DNA of 64,000 bases from Neomegalonema sp. (GCF_028688855.1 NZ_JAQTXI010000002.1:62001-126000), one strand, 5' to 3'. Positions 16,828 to 26,977 are shown, numbered from the stretch's first letter. Translations and numbers: made by a program. The notes: generated by a model from the letters alone, not told the origin.

Positions 16828-18402
16828 ATGAAGATCGGGGCGCCGAAGGAGAGCTTTGCGGGCGAATCGCGCGTGGCGATGACGCCCGACAGCGCCTTGC
16901 AGCTTCAGAAGCTGGGCTATGAATGCCTGATCGAATCGGGCGCGGGCGCGAAGGCCGGATTCTCCGATGCGGCTTATGAGAAGGCGGGCGTGCGCGTGGT
17001 CTCCGCGGCGGCGGAGCTCTACGCTCAGGCCGATGTCGTGGCGAAAGTGCGCCCCCCGACTCCGGAGGAGCTGAAGCTCACCCGCAAGGGACAGCTTCTG
17101 ATCTCCTTCTTCTATCCGGCCCAGAACAAGGAGCTTCTGGAGCAGGCGAAGGAGATCGGGACCAGCGTCATCGCCATGGACATGGTGCCGCGCATCTCGC
17201 GCGCCCAGAAGATGGACGCCCTCTCCTCCATGGCCAACATCGCGGGTTATCGCGCGGTGATCGAGGCGGGCGCCAATTTCGGCCGCTTCTTCACCGGCCA
17301 GGTCACGGCGGCGGGCAAGGTGCCTCCGGCGAAGGTGCTGGTGGTGGGCGCGGGCGTGGCGGGTCTGGCGGCCATCGGCGCGGCGACTTCGCTGGGCGCC
17401 ATCGTCTACGCCTTCGACGTGCGGCCCGAAGTGGCCGAGCAGATCGAGTCGATGGGCGCGGAGTTCGTCTATCTCGACTTCGCCGAGAGCCAGACCGACG
17501 GCGCCGCCACCGGCGGATACGCCGCGCCCTCCTCTCCGGAGTTCCGCGCGGCCCAGCTCAAGAAGTTCCGCGAGCTGGCCCCGGAGATGGACATCGTCAT
17601 CACCACCGCGCTGATCCCCGGCCGCGACGCTCCGAAGCTCTGGCTGAAGGACATGGTCGAGGCGATGAAGCCGGGCTCGGTGATCGTGGACCTCGCCGCC
17701 GAGCGCGGCGGCAACTGCGATCTGACGGTTCCGGATCAGAAGATCGTCAGCGACAACGGCGTGACCGTGGTCGGCTACACCGACTTCCCGAGCCGCATGG
17801 CCTCTCAGGCCTCCAGCCTTTATTCGACGAACATCCGCCACATGATGTCCGATCTGACGCCCGGCAAGGACGGCCAGGTCGTGCAGAACATGGAGGACGA
17901 CGTCATCCGCGGCGCCACCGTGACTCATGACGGCGCGATCACCTTCCCGCCGCCGCCGCCGAAGATTCAGGCCATCGCCGCGCAGAAGCCCAAGGAGAAG
18001 CCCAAGGAGCTGACCCATGAGGAGAAGCGCGCCCTCGAGGTCGCGACCTTCAAGAAGAGCACGCGCAATCAGGTCGGCCTGCTGGCGGCCATGGCGGGCT
18101 TCCTGCTGATCCTCGGGAGCTTCGCTCCGGCGAGCTTCATGCAACACATGATCGTCTTCGCTCTGGCGGTCTTCGTGGGCTTCCAGGTGATCTGGAACGT
18201 CGCCCATTCGCTGCATACGCCGCTCATGGCGGTGACCAACGCGATCTCCTCCATCGTGATCGTCGGCGCGATCCTCCAGATCGGCTCGGACGTCTCGCTC
18301 GTGAAGATCCTTGCGGCTCTGGCCGTGCTCATGACCGCCGTGAACATCGTCGGCGGCTTCATGGTCACGCGCCGGATGCTCGCCATGTTCCAGAAGTCGT
18401 AA
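16828..18402 (+). CDS. pntA: NAD(P) transhydrogenase subunit alpha
   Basis: A 524-residue inner-membrane subunit of the proton-translocating transhydrogenase, which uses the proton gradient to move hydride from NADH to NADP+. The N-terminal half is the alanine-dehydrogenase-like NAD(H) domain ([16 protein letters not shown] at the start; nucleotide loop [13 protein letters not shown] near 172). The C-terminal 120 residues hold four membrane helices. The alpha1 and alpha2 parts are fused, whereas some alphaproteobacteria split them. AGAGGA at 16815-16820 supports the ATG at 16828. pntB follows after 10 bases. NADPH supply for assimilation fits a methylotroph. Confidence 0.95.
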   Translation: MKIGAPKESFAGESRVAMTPDSALQLQKLGYECLIESGAGAKAGFSDAAYEKAGVRVVSAAAELYAQADVVAKVRPPTPEELKLTRKGQLLISFFYPAQNKELLEQAKEIGTSVIAMDMVPRISRAQKMDALSSMANIAGYRAVIEAGANFGRFFTGQVTAAGKVPPAKVLVVGAGVAGLAAIGAATSLGAIVYAFDVRPEVAEQIESMGAEFVYLDFAESQTDGAATGGYAAPSSPEFRAAQLKKFRELAPEMDIVITTALIPGRDAPKLWLKDMVEAMKPGSVIVDLAAERGGNCDLTVPDQKIVSDNGVTVVGYTDFPSRMASQASSLYSTNIRHMMSDLTPGKDGQVVQNMEDDVIRGATVTHDGAITFPPPPPKIQAIAAQKPKEKPKELTHEEKRALEVATFKKSTRNQVGLLAAMAGFLLILGSFAPASFMQHMIVFALAVFVGFQVIWNVAHSLHTPLMAVTNAISSIVIVGAILQIGSDVSLVKILAALAVLMTAVNIVGGFMVTRRMLAMFQKS

Positions 18403-18412
18403 GGGGGCGGGA

Positions 18413-19846
18413 ATGTCTTTGGGATTGGTTTCAGCCGCCTATGTCGTGGCGGCGGTGCTGTTCGTCCTCTCGCTGGGCGGACTTTCGAATCAGGAAAGCG
18501 CCAAGCGCGCGGTCTGGTATGGCGTGGTCGGCATGGCGCTGGCCTTCTTCGCCACCCTGCTGACGCCGGGAGTCGGCGGCGCCTGGCTGGTGCTGCTCAT
18601 GGCGGTTCCGGGCGCCGTCGGCGGCGCGATGCTCGCCAAGCGTGTCGGCATGACCGAGATGCCCCAGCTCGTGGCGGCCATGCATTCGCTGGTGGGCCTC
18701 GCGGCGGTGTTCATCGCGCTCAACGCCGAGATGGAGGCGCGCCATGTCGCGGGCCTCGGCGCCGAGGCGCGCGCGGCTCTCACCGGCTTCGCGGGCGTGC
18801 TGGCCCACAAGAGCGGCGTCGAGCTGAACATCATGAAGGTCGAGGTCTTCCTCGGCGTCTTCATCGGCGCGATCACCTTCACAGGTTCGGTCATCGCCTT
18901 CGGCAAGCTCGCGGGCAAGGTCGACGGCAAGCCGAAGCAGCTTCCGGGCGGCCACATGCTCAACGCGGGCGCTCTGGCGCTCTGCGTGATCCTCGGGATC
19001 ATGTATCTTTCGGGCGCGGGCCTCTGGACCGTGATCCTGACCGCCGTGATCGCGGGCTTCATCGGCTGGCACCTGATCATGGGCATCGGCGGCGCCGACA
19101 TGCCCGTGGTGGTCTCGATGCTCAACAGCTATTCGGGCTGGGCGGCGGCGGCCATCGGCTTCACGCTCGGCAACGACCTGCTGATCGTGGTGGGCGCTCT
19201 GGTGGGCTCTTCGGGCGCGATCCTGAGCTACATCATGTGCAAGGCCATGAACCGGTCCTTCGTTTCGGTGATCCTCGGCGGCTTCGGCGGGACCAAGGGC
19301 CCCGCCATGGAGATCACCGGCGAACAGATCGCCATCGACGCCGACGGCGTGGCGGCGGCTCTGAACGACGCCGACAGCATCATCATCGTGCCGGGCTACG
19401 GCATGGCGGTGGCTCAGGCGCAGCAGTCGGTCTCCGAGCTGACCAAGCGTCTGCGCGCCAAGGGCAAGACCGTGCGCTTCGGCATCCATCCGGTGGCGGG
19501 GCGTCTGCCGGGCCACATGAACGTGCTGCTCGCCGAGGCCAAGGTCCCCTACGACATCGTTCTGGAGATGGACGAGATCAACGACGACTTCCCGCAGACG
19601 GACGTCGCCATCGTCATCGGCTCCAACGACGTGGTGAACCCCGCCGCGCAGGAGGACCCGAATTCGCCCATCGCCGGAATGCCCGTGCTCGAAGTCTGGA
19701 AGGCCAAGCAGGTCTTCGTCAGCAAGCGCGGCGCCGGAACGGGCTATTCGGGCATCGAGAACCCGCTGTTCTACAAGGACAACACGCGGATGTTCTATGG
19801 CGACGCCAAGAAGTCCATCGACGAGCTCCTGCCGAAGATCGCCTGA
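18413..19846 (+). CDS. pntB: NAD(P) transhydrogenase subunit beta
   Basis: A 477-residue partner of PntA. The N-terminal 260 residues or so contain the multiple membrane helices of the proton channel. The C-terminal domain binds NADP(H), with [10 protein letters not shown] near residue 327 as the characteristic nucleotide loop. A purine-rich GGGGGCGGG precedes the ATG. It is complete, lies 10 bases after pntA, and is followed by a clear intrinsic terminator. Confidence 0.96.
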   Translation: MSLGLVSAAYVVAAVLFVLSLGGLSNQESAKRAVWYGVVGMALAFFATLLTPGVGGAWLVLLMAVPGAVGGAMLAKRVGMTEMPQLVAAMHSLVGLAAVFIALNAEMEARHVAGLGAEARAALTGFAGVLAHKSGVELNIMKVEVFLGVFIGAITFTGSVIAFGKLAGKVDGKPKQLPGGHMLNAGALALCVILGIMYLSGAGLWTVILTAVIAGFIGWHLIMGIGGADMPVVVSMLNSYSGWAAAAIGFTLGNDLLIVVGALVGSSGAILSYIMCKAMNRSFVSVILGGFGGTKGPAMEITGEQIAIDADGVAAALNDADSIIIVPGYGMAVAQAQQSVSELTKRLRAKGKTVRFGIHPVAGRLPGHMNVLLAEAKVPYDIVLEMDEINDDFPQTDVAIVIGSNDVVNPAAQEDPNSPIAGMPVLEVWKAKQVFVSKRGAGTGYSGIENPLFYKDNTRMFYGDAKKSIDELLPKIA

Positions 19847-19871
19847 TCCTTCCGCCCGGGACATGAGAAAA

Positions 19872-19899
19872 GGCCCGGAGGGAAACCTCCGGGCCTTTT
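19872..19899 (+). terminator. Intrinsic terminator of pntAB
   Basis: A perfect 10-bp stem (GGCCCGGAGG at 19872-19881, complement at 19886-19895) with a GAAA tetraloop is followed by TTTT. Preceding A residues make it able to work on both strands, which suits its position between the converging pntB and the fusion gene ending at 19915. Confidence 0.92.
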
Positions 19900-19914
19900 G
19901 CATGTCGGATCGCC

Positions 19915-21420
19915 TCAAGCGGGCTTCAGCCATTCCCGCAGGATCTCTTCGTCGCCGGGCGTCAGGGCATGCCCGAAGGCGGCCTGCCGAAGCTCCGCCG
20001 AGGCCCCCGCCCGCCTCAGAGCCTCCGCCAGAGGCTCCGCGGAGGGATCGCTCGCGCCGGTCAGCAGAAGCGCTTCGGCAGGCGCGGGCGCCGCGCCGGG
20101 ATCGGCCTCAAGCACCATCTGCGGACGCAGAAGCGCCGCCCGACGGATCGCGCCCGGATGCAGCAGCATGGCCGCGCCCAGGATGTTCGCGCCATTGGAC
20201 CAGCCCAGAACCGCCACGCGCTCCGGATCCAGCCCATAGGCCCGTTGCGCCTCCTCCAGCGTCCAGACCAGAGCCTCAGCCTCGGCGCGGAGGTCGGCCT
20301 GATCGAAGAGCCGCCCCGGCAGACGCCGGAACCAGCGATGGCTTCCCTCCTCCGTGCTGCGGCCCCGCAGCCCGAGCAGCGTGGCGCGCGGCGCGACCCG
20401 CGCGGCGAAGGGCATCAGATCCGCCTCCATCCCCGCCGAGCCATGCAGCAGGATCAGCGTCGAGCCGTCGGGCTCCGCGCCTTCGGGATCGCGGAAACGA
20501 TGCACGAAGGGCAGATCCCGTCGAGGCCGCCGCGGCTCGCCGGGCAGGGCGAATTGCGGCAGCATCGCCGCCAGATCCTCGACGCCTGCGGCGCGGGGCG
20601 GGAAGAACAGCTGCGTCCCGAGGCTCTCCTCCGGCTCGTCGAGCAGGAAGCCCGGCCCGTCGGAGGCGCATTCGATCAGGGAGCCGCCCGGCTCGCGGAC
20701 ATAGAAGGAGAAGAAATATTGCCGGTCGCGAAGGGAGGTCTCCGCGCCTTCCGCCGCGAACTCCGCCGCCAGAGCCCGCACGGCGGCTTCGTCCGGCGCG
20801 CGGAAGGCGACGTGATCCGCCGCCCCCGTCCCCGCCACGCCCGGATAGAAGCCGGTGGCGTCGCGGACGTCCAGAGCGTCGGTCTCCGAGATCATCCGCT
20901 GAATCGCGCCCTCGCGCGGCCCCGCCCGATAGCCGAAGCGCGCCACGAAAGCGGCGGTCTCCTCGGGCTTTTCGGTCAGCAGGGTCACGGCCCGGATGCG
21001 GATCGGCTCCGGCGCCGCGCCTTCCGGCGCCTCCACGCCCACCAGCTTGACGATCACGCCGTCCGGATCCTTCAGGCGCAAGACCGTCTCGCCGAATTCG
21101 CGGCCCGGACTTTCATGCGGAACGCGATGCTCCATGGCCCGCGTCAGCCAATGGCCGAGGCTCTCCTTCGGCACGGAGAGCGCCACCTCGCCCACCTGGC
21201 CATGTCCGGCGCGGCCCGAGGCGCCGTCCTCCCAGACGAGGAAGGTCAGCAGCGTCCCCGGCGAGCCTGTGCGGTCGCCGTAGAACAGATGCAGCTGAGT
21301 CGGGTCGGCGTAGCCGCCCGTCCGCTTGACGAGGCGAAGGCCCAGAAATCCGACGTAGAAATCCACATTGGCCTGAACCCGCCGCGTCACCAGCGTGACG
21401 TGATGAATCCCGCTGGTCAC
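19915..21420 (-). CDS. Fusion of MhqO-like ring-cleaving dioxygenase and MhqD-like hydrolase
   Basis: A 501-residue two-part enzyme. Residues 1-260 are two vicinal-oxygen-chelate modules; the likely iron ligands are H7 (or H6), H203 and E250, the His-His-Glu set of extradiol dioxygenases of the MhqO/LinE-like group. Residues 320-501 form an alpha/beta hydrolase with LLHG at 324-327, nucleophile S408 in GWSNG, D458 and H484. In Bacillus, MhqO (dioxygenase) and MhqD (hydrolase) are separate proteins of quinone and catechol detoxification. The GTG start overlaps the glutathione S-transferase stop as GTGA, so the two are coupled and probably share a thiol-quinone detoxification role. Confidence 0.83.
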   Translation of the reverse strand: MTSGIHHVTLVTRRVQANVDFYVGFLGLRLVKRTGGYADPTQLHLFYGDRTGSPGTLLTFLVWEDGASGRAGHGQVGEVALSVPKESLGHWLTRAMEHRVPHESPGREFGETVLRLKDPDGVIVKLVGVEAPEGAAPEPIRIRAVTLLTEKPEETAAFVARFGYRAGPREGAIQRMISETDALDVRDATGFYPGVAGTGAADHVAFRAPDEAAVRALAAEFAAEGAETSLRDRQYFFSFYVREPGGSLIECASDGPGFLLDEPEESLGTQLFFPPRAAGVEDLAAMLPQFALPGEPRRPRRDLPFVHRFRDPEGAEPDGSTLILLHGSAGMEADLMPFAARVAPRATLLGLRGRSTEEGSHRWFRRLPGRLFDQADLRAEAEALVWTLEEAQRAYGLDPERVAVLGWSNGANILGAAMLLHPGAIRRAALLRPQMVLEADPGAAPAPAEALLLTGASDPSAEPLAEALRRAGASAELRQAAFGHALTPGDEEILREWLKPA

Positions 21421-22034
21421 TTCGCGGCTTCCCGCGCGAGGACCGTCTTCACCTTCTCGTCGGCGGCGAGGCGGTCATGCAGCGCCATGACGTTCGGATA
21501 GGCGCCCATGCCCTCGGGCAGCTTGGCCCGGCCCCAACGGATCATCGGGAAGGCGTAGGCGTCCATGACCGAACGGCCCTCAAGGATCCATTCGCGGCCC
21601 TGAAGATGGGCGTCGAGGATCTTGAAGCGCTTGCGCACCAGATCAAGCCCCGCCGCGCGGGTCGCGGCGAGCCCCGCCTCGGAGCGATCCGTGGTGTAGC
21701 GGTCGGGCATGAAGACCGGGTAGAAGGAGGGATGCAGATCCCCCGTGAAGAAGCTCGACCAGCGGTGAGCCTCGGCCGCCGCGCGCAGGCCCTCGCCGCC
21801 CGCAAGCTTCGCCTCGGGATGCCTGGCCGCCAGATATTCGAGGATCGCGCCCGCCTGAGTCAGAATCCAGCCGTCCTCCTCCTTGAGCGCGGGCACGGCG
21901 CCCGAAGGATTCACGGCGACGAGCTCCGGCGAGCCATAGGTCACCCGATGCGCCTCATAGGGCGCGCCGATCCACTCCAGCGCGATATGCGGCGCGAGGG
22001 AGCAGGCGCCGGGCGCGTAAAACAACGTGGTCAT
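21417..22034 (-). CDS. gst: Glutathione S-transferase
   Basis: A 205-residue cytosolic GST. The thioredoxin-fold half begins MTTLFYAPGACSL; the GACS region is the catalytic loop of beta-class-like enzymes and S12 or C11 is the probable catalytic residue. NPSGAVPAL is the cis-proline loop and E-x-x-A-I-L-E-Y-L closes the glutathione site. The ATG at 22034 has GGAGGA upstream at a good distance; the frame stays open further upstream but without support. It is the first gene of a two-gene unit with the dioxygenase-hydrolase fusion. Confidence 0.9.
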   Translation of the reverse strand: MTTLFYAPGACSLAPHIALEWIGAPYEAHRVTYGSPELVAVNPSGAVPALKEEDGWILTQAGAILEYLAARHPEAKLAGGEGLRAAAEAHRWSSFFTGDLHPSFYPVFMPDRYTTDRSEAGLAATRAAGLDLVRKRFKILDAHLQGREWILEGRSVMDAYAFPMIRWGRAKLPEGMGAYPNVMALHDRLAADEKVKTVLAREAAK

Positions 22035-22156
22035 GGGGATTTCCTCCGGATTCGGTTTTGTCGTCAGGGATATGGGAAAGCTTATGCGGCTTTCTCCAGA
22101 GGCGGACAACCCGAAGCCGAGAAACAGTCAGATTCGGACCGGCCCCTTGAACAGGA

Positions 22157-22188
22157 AAAGCCCGCCCCGGCGCTCCGGAGCGGGCTTT
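22157..22188 (-). terminator. Terminator downstream of ethylmalonyl-CoA mutase
   Basis: AAAGCCCGC pairs with GCGGGCTTT over a 32-base span, with a further GC-rich inner region. The A-run and T-run flanks allow termination in either direction. It lies 23 bases after the stop of the mutase gene on the minus strand. Confidence 0.8.
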
Positions 22189-22210
22189 CTGAAATCTCCT
22201 GCGGGAAGGG

Positions 22211-24214
22211 TCAGGCGGCGGCTCTGGCCGCCTGAGCCTCGACCATGTCCACGATCTCGCTCATGATCCTGGTGAGGTCGAAGTCCTTGGGCGTATAGAC
22301 GCGCGTCACGCCGGATTTCAGCAGAAGCTCGGCGTCGGAATCGGGGATGATGCCGCCCACGATCACGATGACGTCGTTCATCTCCAGAGCCTTCATGCGC
22401 TCCAGCACCTCCTCGACGAGCGCCAGATGCGAGCCCGAGAGAATCGAGAGCCCCACCACATGCACGCTCTCTTCGAGCGCCGAGTTGACGATCTGGGCGG
22501 GGGTCAGGCGGATGCCTTCATAGACGACTTCGAAGCCGCAATCCCGGCCGCGCACCGCGATCTGTTCGGCGCCGTTGGAATGGCCGTCGAGGCCCGGCTT
22601 GCCGACCAGCATCTTGATGCGCCGTCCGAGCGCGCCCGAAACCTCCTCCACGCGCTGACGCACGGCCTTCATGCGCACGAGATCGGTGGTGGGGGCCGAG
22701 GAGGCCGCAGAAACGCCCGTGGGCGCGCGGAACTCGCCGAAGATCTCGCGGAGCGCTCCGCCCCATTCGCCCGTCGTGGCGCCCGCCCGCGCCGCGATGA
22801 TCGAAGGCGGCATGACGTTGCGGCCTTCCTTCGCCGCGGCCTTCAGCTCGGCGAGGGCGGCCTGGACGGCCTTCTCGTCGCGCTGGGCGCGCCAGGCCTT
22901 GAGCGAGGCGATCTGTTCGGCCTCCACCGCCGGATCCACCACGAGGATGGCGCCGTCTCCGCCCGAAAGCGGCGAGGGCTCGCCGGAAGTGTACTTGTTC
23001 ACGCCCACGACGATCTGTTCGCCGGATTCGATCCGCGCCAGACGCGCCGCGTTCGATTCCACCAGGCGCCGCTTCATGTAATCCAGAGCGTTGAGCGCGC
23101 CGCCCATCTCCTCGATGCGGGCCAGCTCCTCGCGGGCGCCGGTCTTCAGCTCCTCGACCCTGGCGGCCACCACCGGCGAGCCGTCGAAGAGATCGCCATA
23201 TTCGAGGAGATCCGTCTCGAAGGCGAGGATCTGCTGCATGCGCAGAGACCATTGCTGATCCCAGGGACGCGGCAGGCCCAGAGCCTCGTTCCAGGCGGGA
23301 AGCTGGAGGGCGCGGGCGCGGGCGTTCTTGGAGATCGTCACCGCGAGGGCCTCGATGAGGATGCGGTAGACGTTGTTCTCGGGCTGCTGCTCGGTCAGGC
23401 CGAGGCTGTTGACCTGCACGCCGTAACGGAAACGCCGCAGCCTTTCGTCCGTGACGCCATAGCGGGTTTCGGCGATCTCCTCCCAGAGTTCGCTGAAGGC
23501 GCGCATCTTGCACATCTCGGTGATGAAGCGCATCCCGGCGTTCACGAAGAAGGAGAGCCGCCCGAGGATCTGACCCAGGGTCTCGGCGGGGATCTCCTTG
23601 CGGGCCTTCAGCGAATCCAGAACCGCGATGGCCGTCGCCAGAGCATAGGCGAGCTCCTGTTCGGGCGTCGCGCCCGCCTCCTGGAGGTGATAGGAGCAGA
23701 CGTTCATGGGGTTCCATTTCGGAACCTCGGTGAGGGTGTAGGCGGCGACGTCGCCCACCAGCCGGATCGAGGGAACCGGCGGATAGACATAGGCGCCGCG
23801 CGAGAGATATTCCTTGATCAGGTCGTTCTGGGTGGTGCCCTGAAGGCTCTTCGGATCGACGCCCTGAGCCTCCGCCGTGGCGATGTAGAGCGCGAGCAGC
23901 CAGGGGGCCGTCGCGTTGATCGTCATGGAGGTGTTCATGCGGTCGAGCGGAATCCCGTCGAGCAGGGCCTTCATGTCGCCCAGATGGCTGACCGGAACGC
24001 CCACCTTGCCCACTTCGCCGCGCGCCAGAGGATCGTCGGAATCATAGCCGGTCTGGGTCGGCAGGTCGAAGGCGATGGAGAGGCCCGTCTGACCCTTCGC
24101 CAGATTGCTGCGATACAACGCGTTGGACTTCGCCGCCGTGGAGTGGCCGGCGTAGGTGCGCATGAGCCAGGGCGCGTCGCGGGTGGCGGTCGGCTTGGGA
24201 GCGGCGTCGGACAT
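22211..24214 (-). CDS. ecm: Ethylmalonyl-CoA mutase (MeaA-like)
   Basis: A 667-residue coenzyme B12-dependent mutase that converts ethylmalonyl-CoA to methylsuccinyl-CoA in the ethylmalonyl-CoA pathway of glyoxylate regeneration. The N-terminal part is the catalytic barrel (RTYAGHSTAAKSN, then SIAFDLPTQTGYDSD). The C-terminal 130 residues form the cobalamin domain, with D543-x-H545-x-x-G in LDGHSNG and SGSHL downstream. Length and the start MSDAA...APWLMRTYAG match Ecm rather than methylmalonyl-CoA mutase. Cobalamin assembly genes lie 15 kb away. It indicates that acetyl-CoA is assimilated without isocitrate lyase. Confidence 0.9.
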   Translation of the reverse strand: MSDAAPKPTATRDAPWLMRTYAGHSTAAKSNALYRSNLAKGQTGLSIAFDLPTQTGYDSDDPLARGEVGKVGVPVSHLGDMKALLDGIPLDRMNTSMTINATAPWLLALYIATAEAQGVDPKSLQGTTQNDLIKEYLSRGAYVYPPVPSIRLVGDVAAYTLTEVPKWNPMNVCSYHLQEAGATPEQELAYALATAIAVLDSLKARKEIPAETLGQILGRLSFFVNAGMRFITEMCKMRAFSELWEEIAETRYGVTDERLRRFRYGVQVNSLGLTEQQPENNVYRILIEALAVTISKNARARALQLPAWNEALGLPRPWDQQWSLRMQQILAFETDLLEYGDLFDGSPVVAARVEELKTGAREELARIEEMGGALNALDYMKRRLVESNAARLARIESGEQIVVGVNKYTSGEPSPLSGGDGAILVVDPAVEAEQIASLKAWRAQRDEKAVQAALAELKAAAKEGRNVMPPSIIAARAGATTGEWGGALREIFGEFRAPTGVSAASSAPTTDLVRMKAVRQRVEEVSGALGRRIKMLVGKPGLDGHSNGAEQIAVRGRDCGFEVVYEGIRLTPAQIVNSALEESVHVVGLSILSGSHLALVEEVLERMKALEMNDVIVIVGGIIPDSDAELLLKSGVTRVYTPKDFDLTRIMSEIVDMVEAQAARAAA

Positions 24215-24274
24215 GGACTCGGATTCCAGAATTGGCGCGAGGGCGCGGCCTCGCGCGGCATGGGGTCTGGCGCG

Positions 24275-24302
24275 ACTATACCCATCCTTCGCCGCAGCGC
24301 AA
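24275..24302 (-). promoter_or_regulatory. Candidate promoter of the mutase gene
   Basis: Read on the minus strand, TTGCGC (24302-24297) and TATAGT (24280-24275) are 16 bases apart, about 60 bases before the mutase ATG. The -10 element is good and the -35 element weak. Pattern match only. Confidence 0.35.
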
Positions 24303-24515
24303 AAGCAATATTAAGTCTCAAGCGGGCCTCAGGACGAAGGGATGATGCGCAAATCGCCGAATCAGACCCGAAAGGCCTTGCGCGCGCCCCTCCTCTGCGC
24401 CTCCGCCCCGATCCCGACCGGAGAGGCCGCCCCGATCCTCCGCCTCTCCCTTGCGCGCCCCGAGCGACGAAAGGCCTCAGAGCCCTCTGCGCCTCCCTTG
24501 CGCCGCAGCGAAGGT

Positions 24516-24544
24516 TTGACATTCCCTGCGTCAGGGCGCATGTT
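24516..24544 (+). promoter_or_regulatory. Candidate sigma-70 promoter of the RNA helicase gene
   Basis: A perfect TTGACA (24516-24521) and CATGTT (24539-24544) are spaced 17 bases apart, about 60 bases before the helicase ATG at 24606. If real, transcription would start near 24551, which rules out the in-frame starts further upstream. It lies in the 391-bp divergent gap 24215-24605, which otherwise holds no gene that I can support. Confidence 0.5.
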
Positions 24545-24605
24545 GCCCATGCGCCGCAGTCCAATGACCTGCGAGGCGCCATTTCAAGATGAGTTTAAGC
24601 GGTCA

Positions 24606-26093
24606 ATGACGTTTGACGAACTGAATCTGCCTCCTCCGCTCCTTCAGGCCATCGCGGATGCGGGCTACAAGGAGCCGACGCCCATTCAGGCCGAGGCCAT
24701 CCCGCATGCGCTGGCGGGCCGGGACGTCCTCGGCATCGCGCAGACGGGCACCGGCAAGACGGCCTCCTTCACCCTGCCGATGATCGCCCGTCTGGCTCAG
24801 GGCCGCGCCAAGGCGCGCATGCCGCGTTCGCTGATCCTCGCGCCGACGCGCGAACTGGCCGCCCAGGTGGCCGAGAACTTCGAGACCTACGGCAAGCATT
24901 ACAAGCTCACCATGGCCCTGCTGATCGGCGGCGTGTCCTTCAACGAGCAGGACAAGCTGATCGACCGCGGCGTGGACGTGCTGATCGCCACGCCCGGACG
25001 CCTGCTGGACCACGTCGAGCGCGGCAAGCTCATGCTGACCGGCGTGCAGATCATGGTCGTGGACGAAGCCGACCGCATGCTGGACATGGGCTTCATCCCC
25101 GACATCGAGCGCATCTTCAAGCTCACGCCCTTCACGCGCCAGACGCTGTTCTTCTCGGCCACCATGCCGCCGGAGATCGTCAAGCTGACGAGCGAGTTCC
25201 TCCAGGCGCCGGTGCGGGTCGAGGTGGCGCGTCCCGCCACCACCGCCGAGACCGTGACCCAGGGGCTGCGTTCCGTCGAGGGCGGCGGCGGCCGCGAGGC
25301 CGAAGCCAAGCGCAAGCGCGACGTGCTGCGCGCCATCCTCAAGGGCGAAGGCGACAAGCTGCGCAACGCCATCATCTTCTGCAACCGCAAGCGCGACGTG
25401 GGCGTTCTCTACAAATCGCTCGAAATGCACGGCTTTTCGGTCGGCGCGCTGCATGGCGACCTCGACCAGCATGTGCGCATGCGGGTGCTGGACGGCTTCC
25501 GCAACGGCGCCATCCAGCTTCTGGTCGCTTCGGACGTGGCCGCGCGCGGGCTCGACATCCCCGACGTCAGCCATGTGTTCAACTTCGACGCCCCGACCCA
25601 TCCCGAGGATTACGTCCACCGCATCGGCCGCACCGGCCGCGCCGGACGCTCGGGCACGGCCTACACCCTCGTGCTGCCCAGCGACGCCAAATACATCGGA
25701 CAGATCGAGGATCTGATCAAGAAGCCCATTCCGCGCCTCGAAGCTCCCGGCAAGGCCCGCGCCGAAGCCGTCGAACCCGAGACGGTCGAGGAGGCGCCCC
25801 GCGCCGAATCCCAGGATCGCCGTCCCCGGAACGAATCCCGCCGTCGGCCCGCCGAGAGCGAGTCGCGCGGTCCGCGCCGCAACGAGCCCCGGAACGATCC
25901 GCGCGCCGCGCCGCCAGTCCGCGACCGCAACGACCGCCCCGAAAGGGGAGGCCGCGGACGTCGGCGCCATGAGGAAGAGGAAGCCGACGAGAACGTCCTC
26001 GGCTTCGGAGATCACGTCCCGGCCTTCATGCTCATCCCGACGCCCGTTCCCGCCCGGCGCAAGGAGAACGAAGGCGAGGAGATCGCCGCCTGA
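24606..26093 (+). CDS. rhlE: DEAD-box RNA helicase, RhlE type
   Basis: A 495-residue ATP-dependent RNA helicase. All core motifs are present in order: Q motif (EPTPIQ), AQTGTGKT at 45-52, PTREL, VDEADRM, SAT, ARGLDIPDV and HRIGRTGRAGR. After about residue 380 follows an Arg/Glu/Pro-rich, disordered tail typical of RhlE, ending in LMLIPTPVPAR. I prefer the ATG at 24606 (MTFDEL), which matches family N termini; ATG 24564 is possible and would add 14 residues. No strong ribosome site is visible. Its role is in ribosome assembly or RNA turnover, often at low temperature. Confidence 0.92.
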   Translation: MTFDELNLPPPLLQAIADAGYKEPTPIQAEAIPHALAGRDVLGIAQTGTGKTASFTLPMIARLAQGRAKARMPRSLILAPTRELAAQVAENFETYGKHYKLTMALLIGGVSFNEQDKLIDRGVDVLIATPGRLLDHVERGKLMLTGVQIMVVDEADRMLDMGFIPDIERIFKLTPFTRQTLFFSATMPPEIVKLTSEFLQAPVRVEVARPATTAETVTQGLRSVEGGGGREAEAKRKRDVLRAILKGEGDKLRNAIIFCNRKRDVGVLYKSLEMHGFSVGALHGDLDQHVRMRVLDGFRNGAIQLLVASDVAARGLDIPDVSHVFNFDAPTHPEDYVHRIGRTGRAGRSGTAYTLVLPSDAKYIGQIEDLIKKPIPRLEAPGKARAEAVEPETVEEAPRAESQDRRPRNESRRRPAESESRGPRRNEPRNDPRAAPPVRDRNDRPERGGRGRRRHEEEEADENVLGFGDHVPAFMLIPTPVPARRKENEGEEIAA

Positions 26094-26499
26094 GCCTTTC
26101 AGGTTCGGGGGTTGGTCGGCCTCAGGAAAAATTGGGAGCGTCGCCCGCGAGGGCGGCGCTCTCCTGTTTCAGGCCAGGCTCCGAGGCTGGGAAAGGGCTC
26201 TGGAGCGCCGCCCGATCCATGGCTTGCGGAAGCCCGGAGGAAACGCCTGATCCTGCTGCGCTCGGGTCGGCCCCCTGACGAAAGGCGGAAGATCGCCGCC
26301 TCAGCTCAGGTGCGGTCTCCGGGCGTCAGGTCGGGTCGACCTGGAATCCTGCGCGAGAGCCTGCTTCTTGCGGGAGAGGCTTTCCCGGATCGCGCCGGGG
26401 TTCAGGCGTGAAAATCCTGAAATCCGGGCTGTTCAAGCTCCGGGTCCAGGAAATTTCAGGGGCTCGCCGCGCCCCGAGACGGGGGCGAGAGGCGGCGCC
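26094..26499. other. 406-bp gap without a recognised gene
   Basis: This stretch lies between the converging helicase and rlmH genes. Short open frames exist on the plus strand (for example 26112-26411), but they have no ribosome site, family resemblance or typical codon use. I see no clear terminator, repeat or RNA gene. Confidence 0.6.
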
Positions 26500-26967
26500 T
26501 CATTCCCGATGATAGGGGTGGCCCGCGAGAATCGAGGCGGCGCGATAGAGCTGTTCGGCCAGCACCGCTCTGGCCAGCATGTGCGGCAAGGTGAGGCGTC
26601 CGAGCGACACCACCCAGTCCGCCCGCTCGCGCAGGATCTCGGCGTGGCCGTCGGCGCCGCCGATGAGGAAGGCGGCCTCCGCCGCGCCCCCGTCGCGCCA
26701 GCGCCCGAGCCTTCTTGCGAAATCGAGGCTTGAAGGAGTCTCGCCGCGCTCGTCCAGCGCGACGAGCTTCGCGCCCGACGGCGCGCGCTCCAGCAGCAGC
26801 GCGCTTTCCTCCTCGCGACGGCCCGACCTGGCCTCCAGTTCGAGAAGCCGCGCCGGACCGAAGCCGACGCCTCGCCCCATGGGCGCGAGGCGCTGGAGGT
26901 AATCCTCGGTCAGAGTCTTCTCCGGCCCCGGACGCGCCCGCCCGAGAGCGAGGATCGTCAGCCGCAT
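26500..26967 (-). CDS. rlmH: 23S rRNA pseudouridine-1915 N3-methyltransferase
   Basis: A 155-residue SPOUT-family methyltransferase that modifies pseudouridine 1915 in helix 69 of 23S rRNA. It begins with the beta strand LTILALGRAR. The SAM-binding knot is seen in FLIGGADGH and the C-terminal LPHMLARAVLAEQLYRA block, with the terminal HPYHRE motif, all hallmarks of the family. It follows rsfS by 10 bases on the same strand, the usual rsfS-rlmH pair. Confidence 0.95.
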   Translation of the reverse strand: MRLTILALGRARPGPEKTLTEDYLQRLAPMGRGVGFGPARLLELEARSGRREEESALLLERAPSGAKLVALDERGETPSSLDFARRLGRWRDGGAAEAAFLIGGADGHAEILRERADWVVSLGRLTLPHMLARAVLAEQLYRAASILAGHPYHRE

Positions 26968-26977
26968 GAGATGCGGC

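Noticed and set aside
26094..26499. Small open frames on the plus strand (for example 26112-26411) as genes
   Set aside because: Overlapping frames with unusual composition, no ribosome site and no resemblance to any family.
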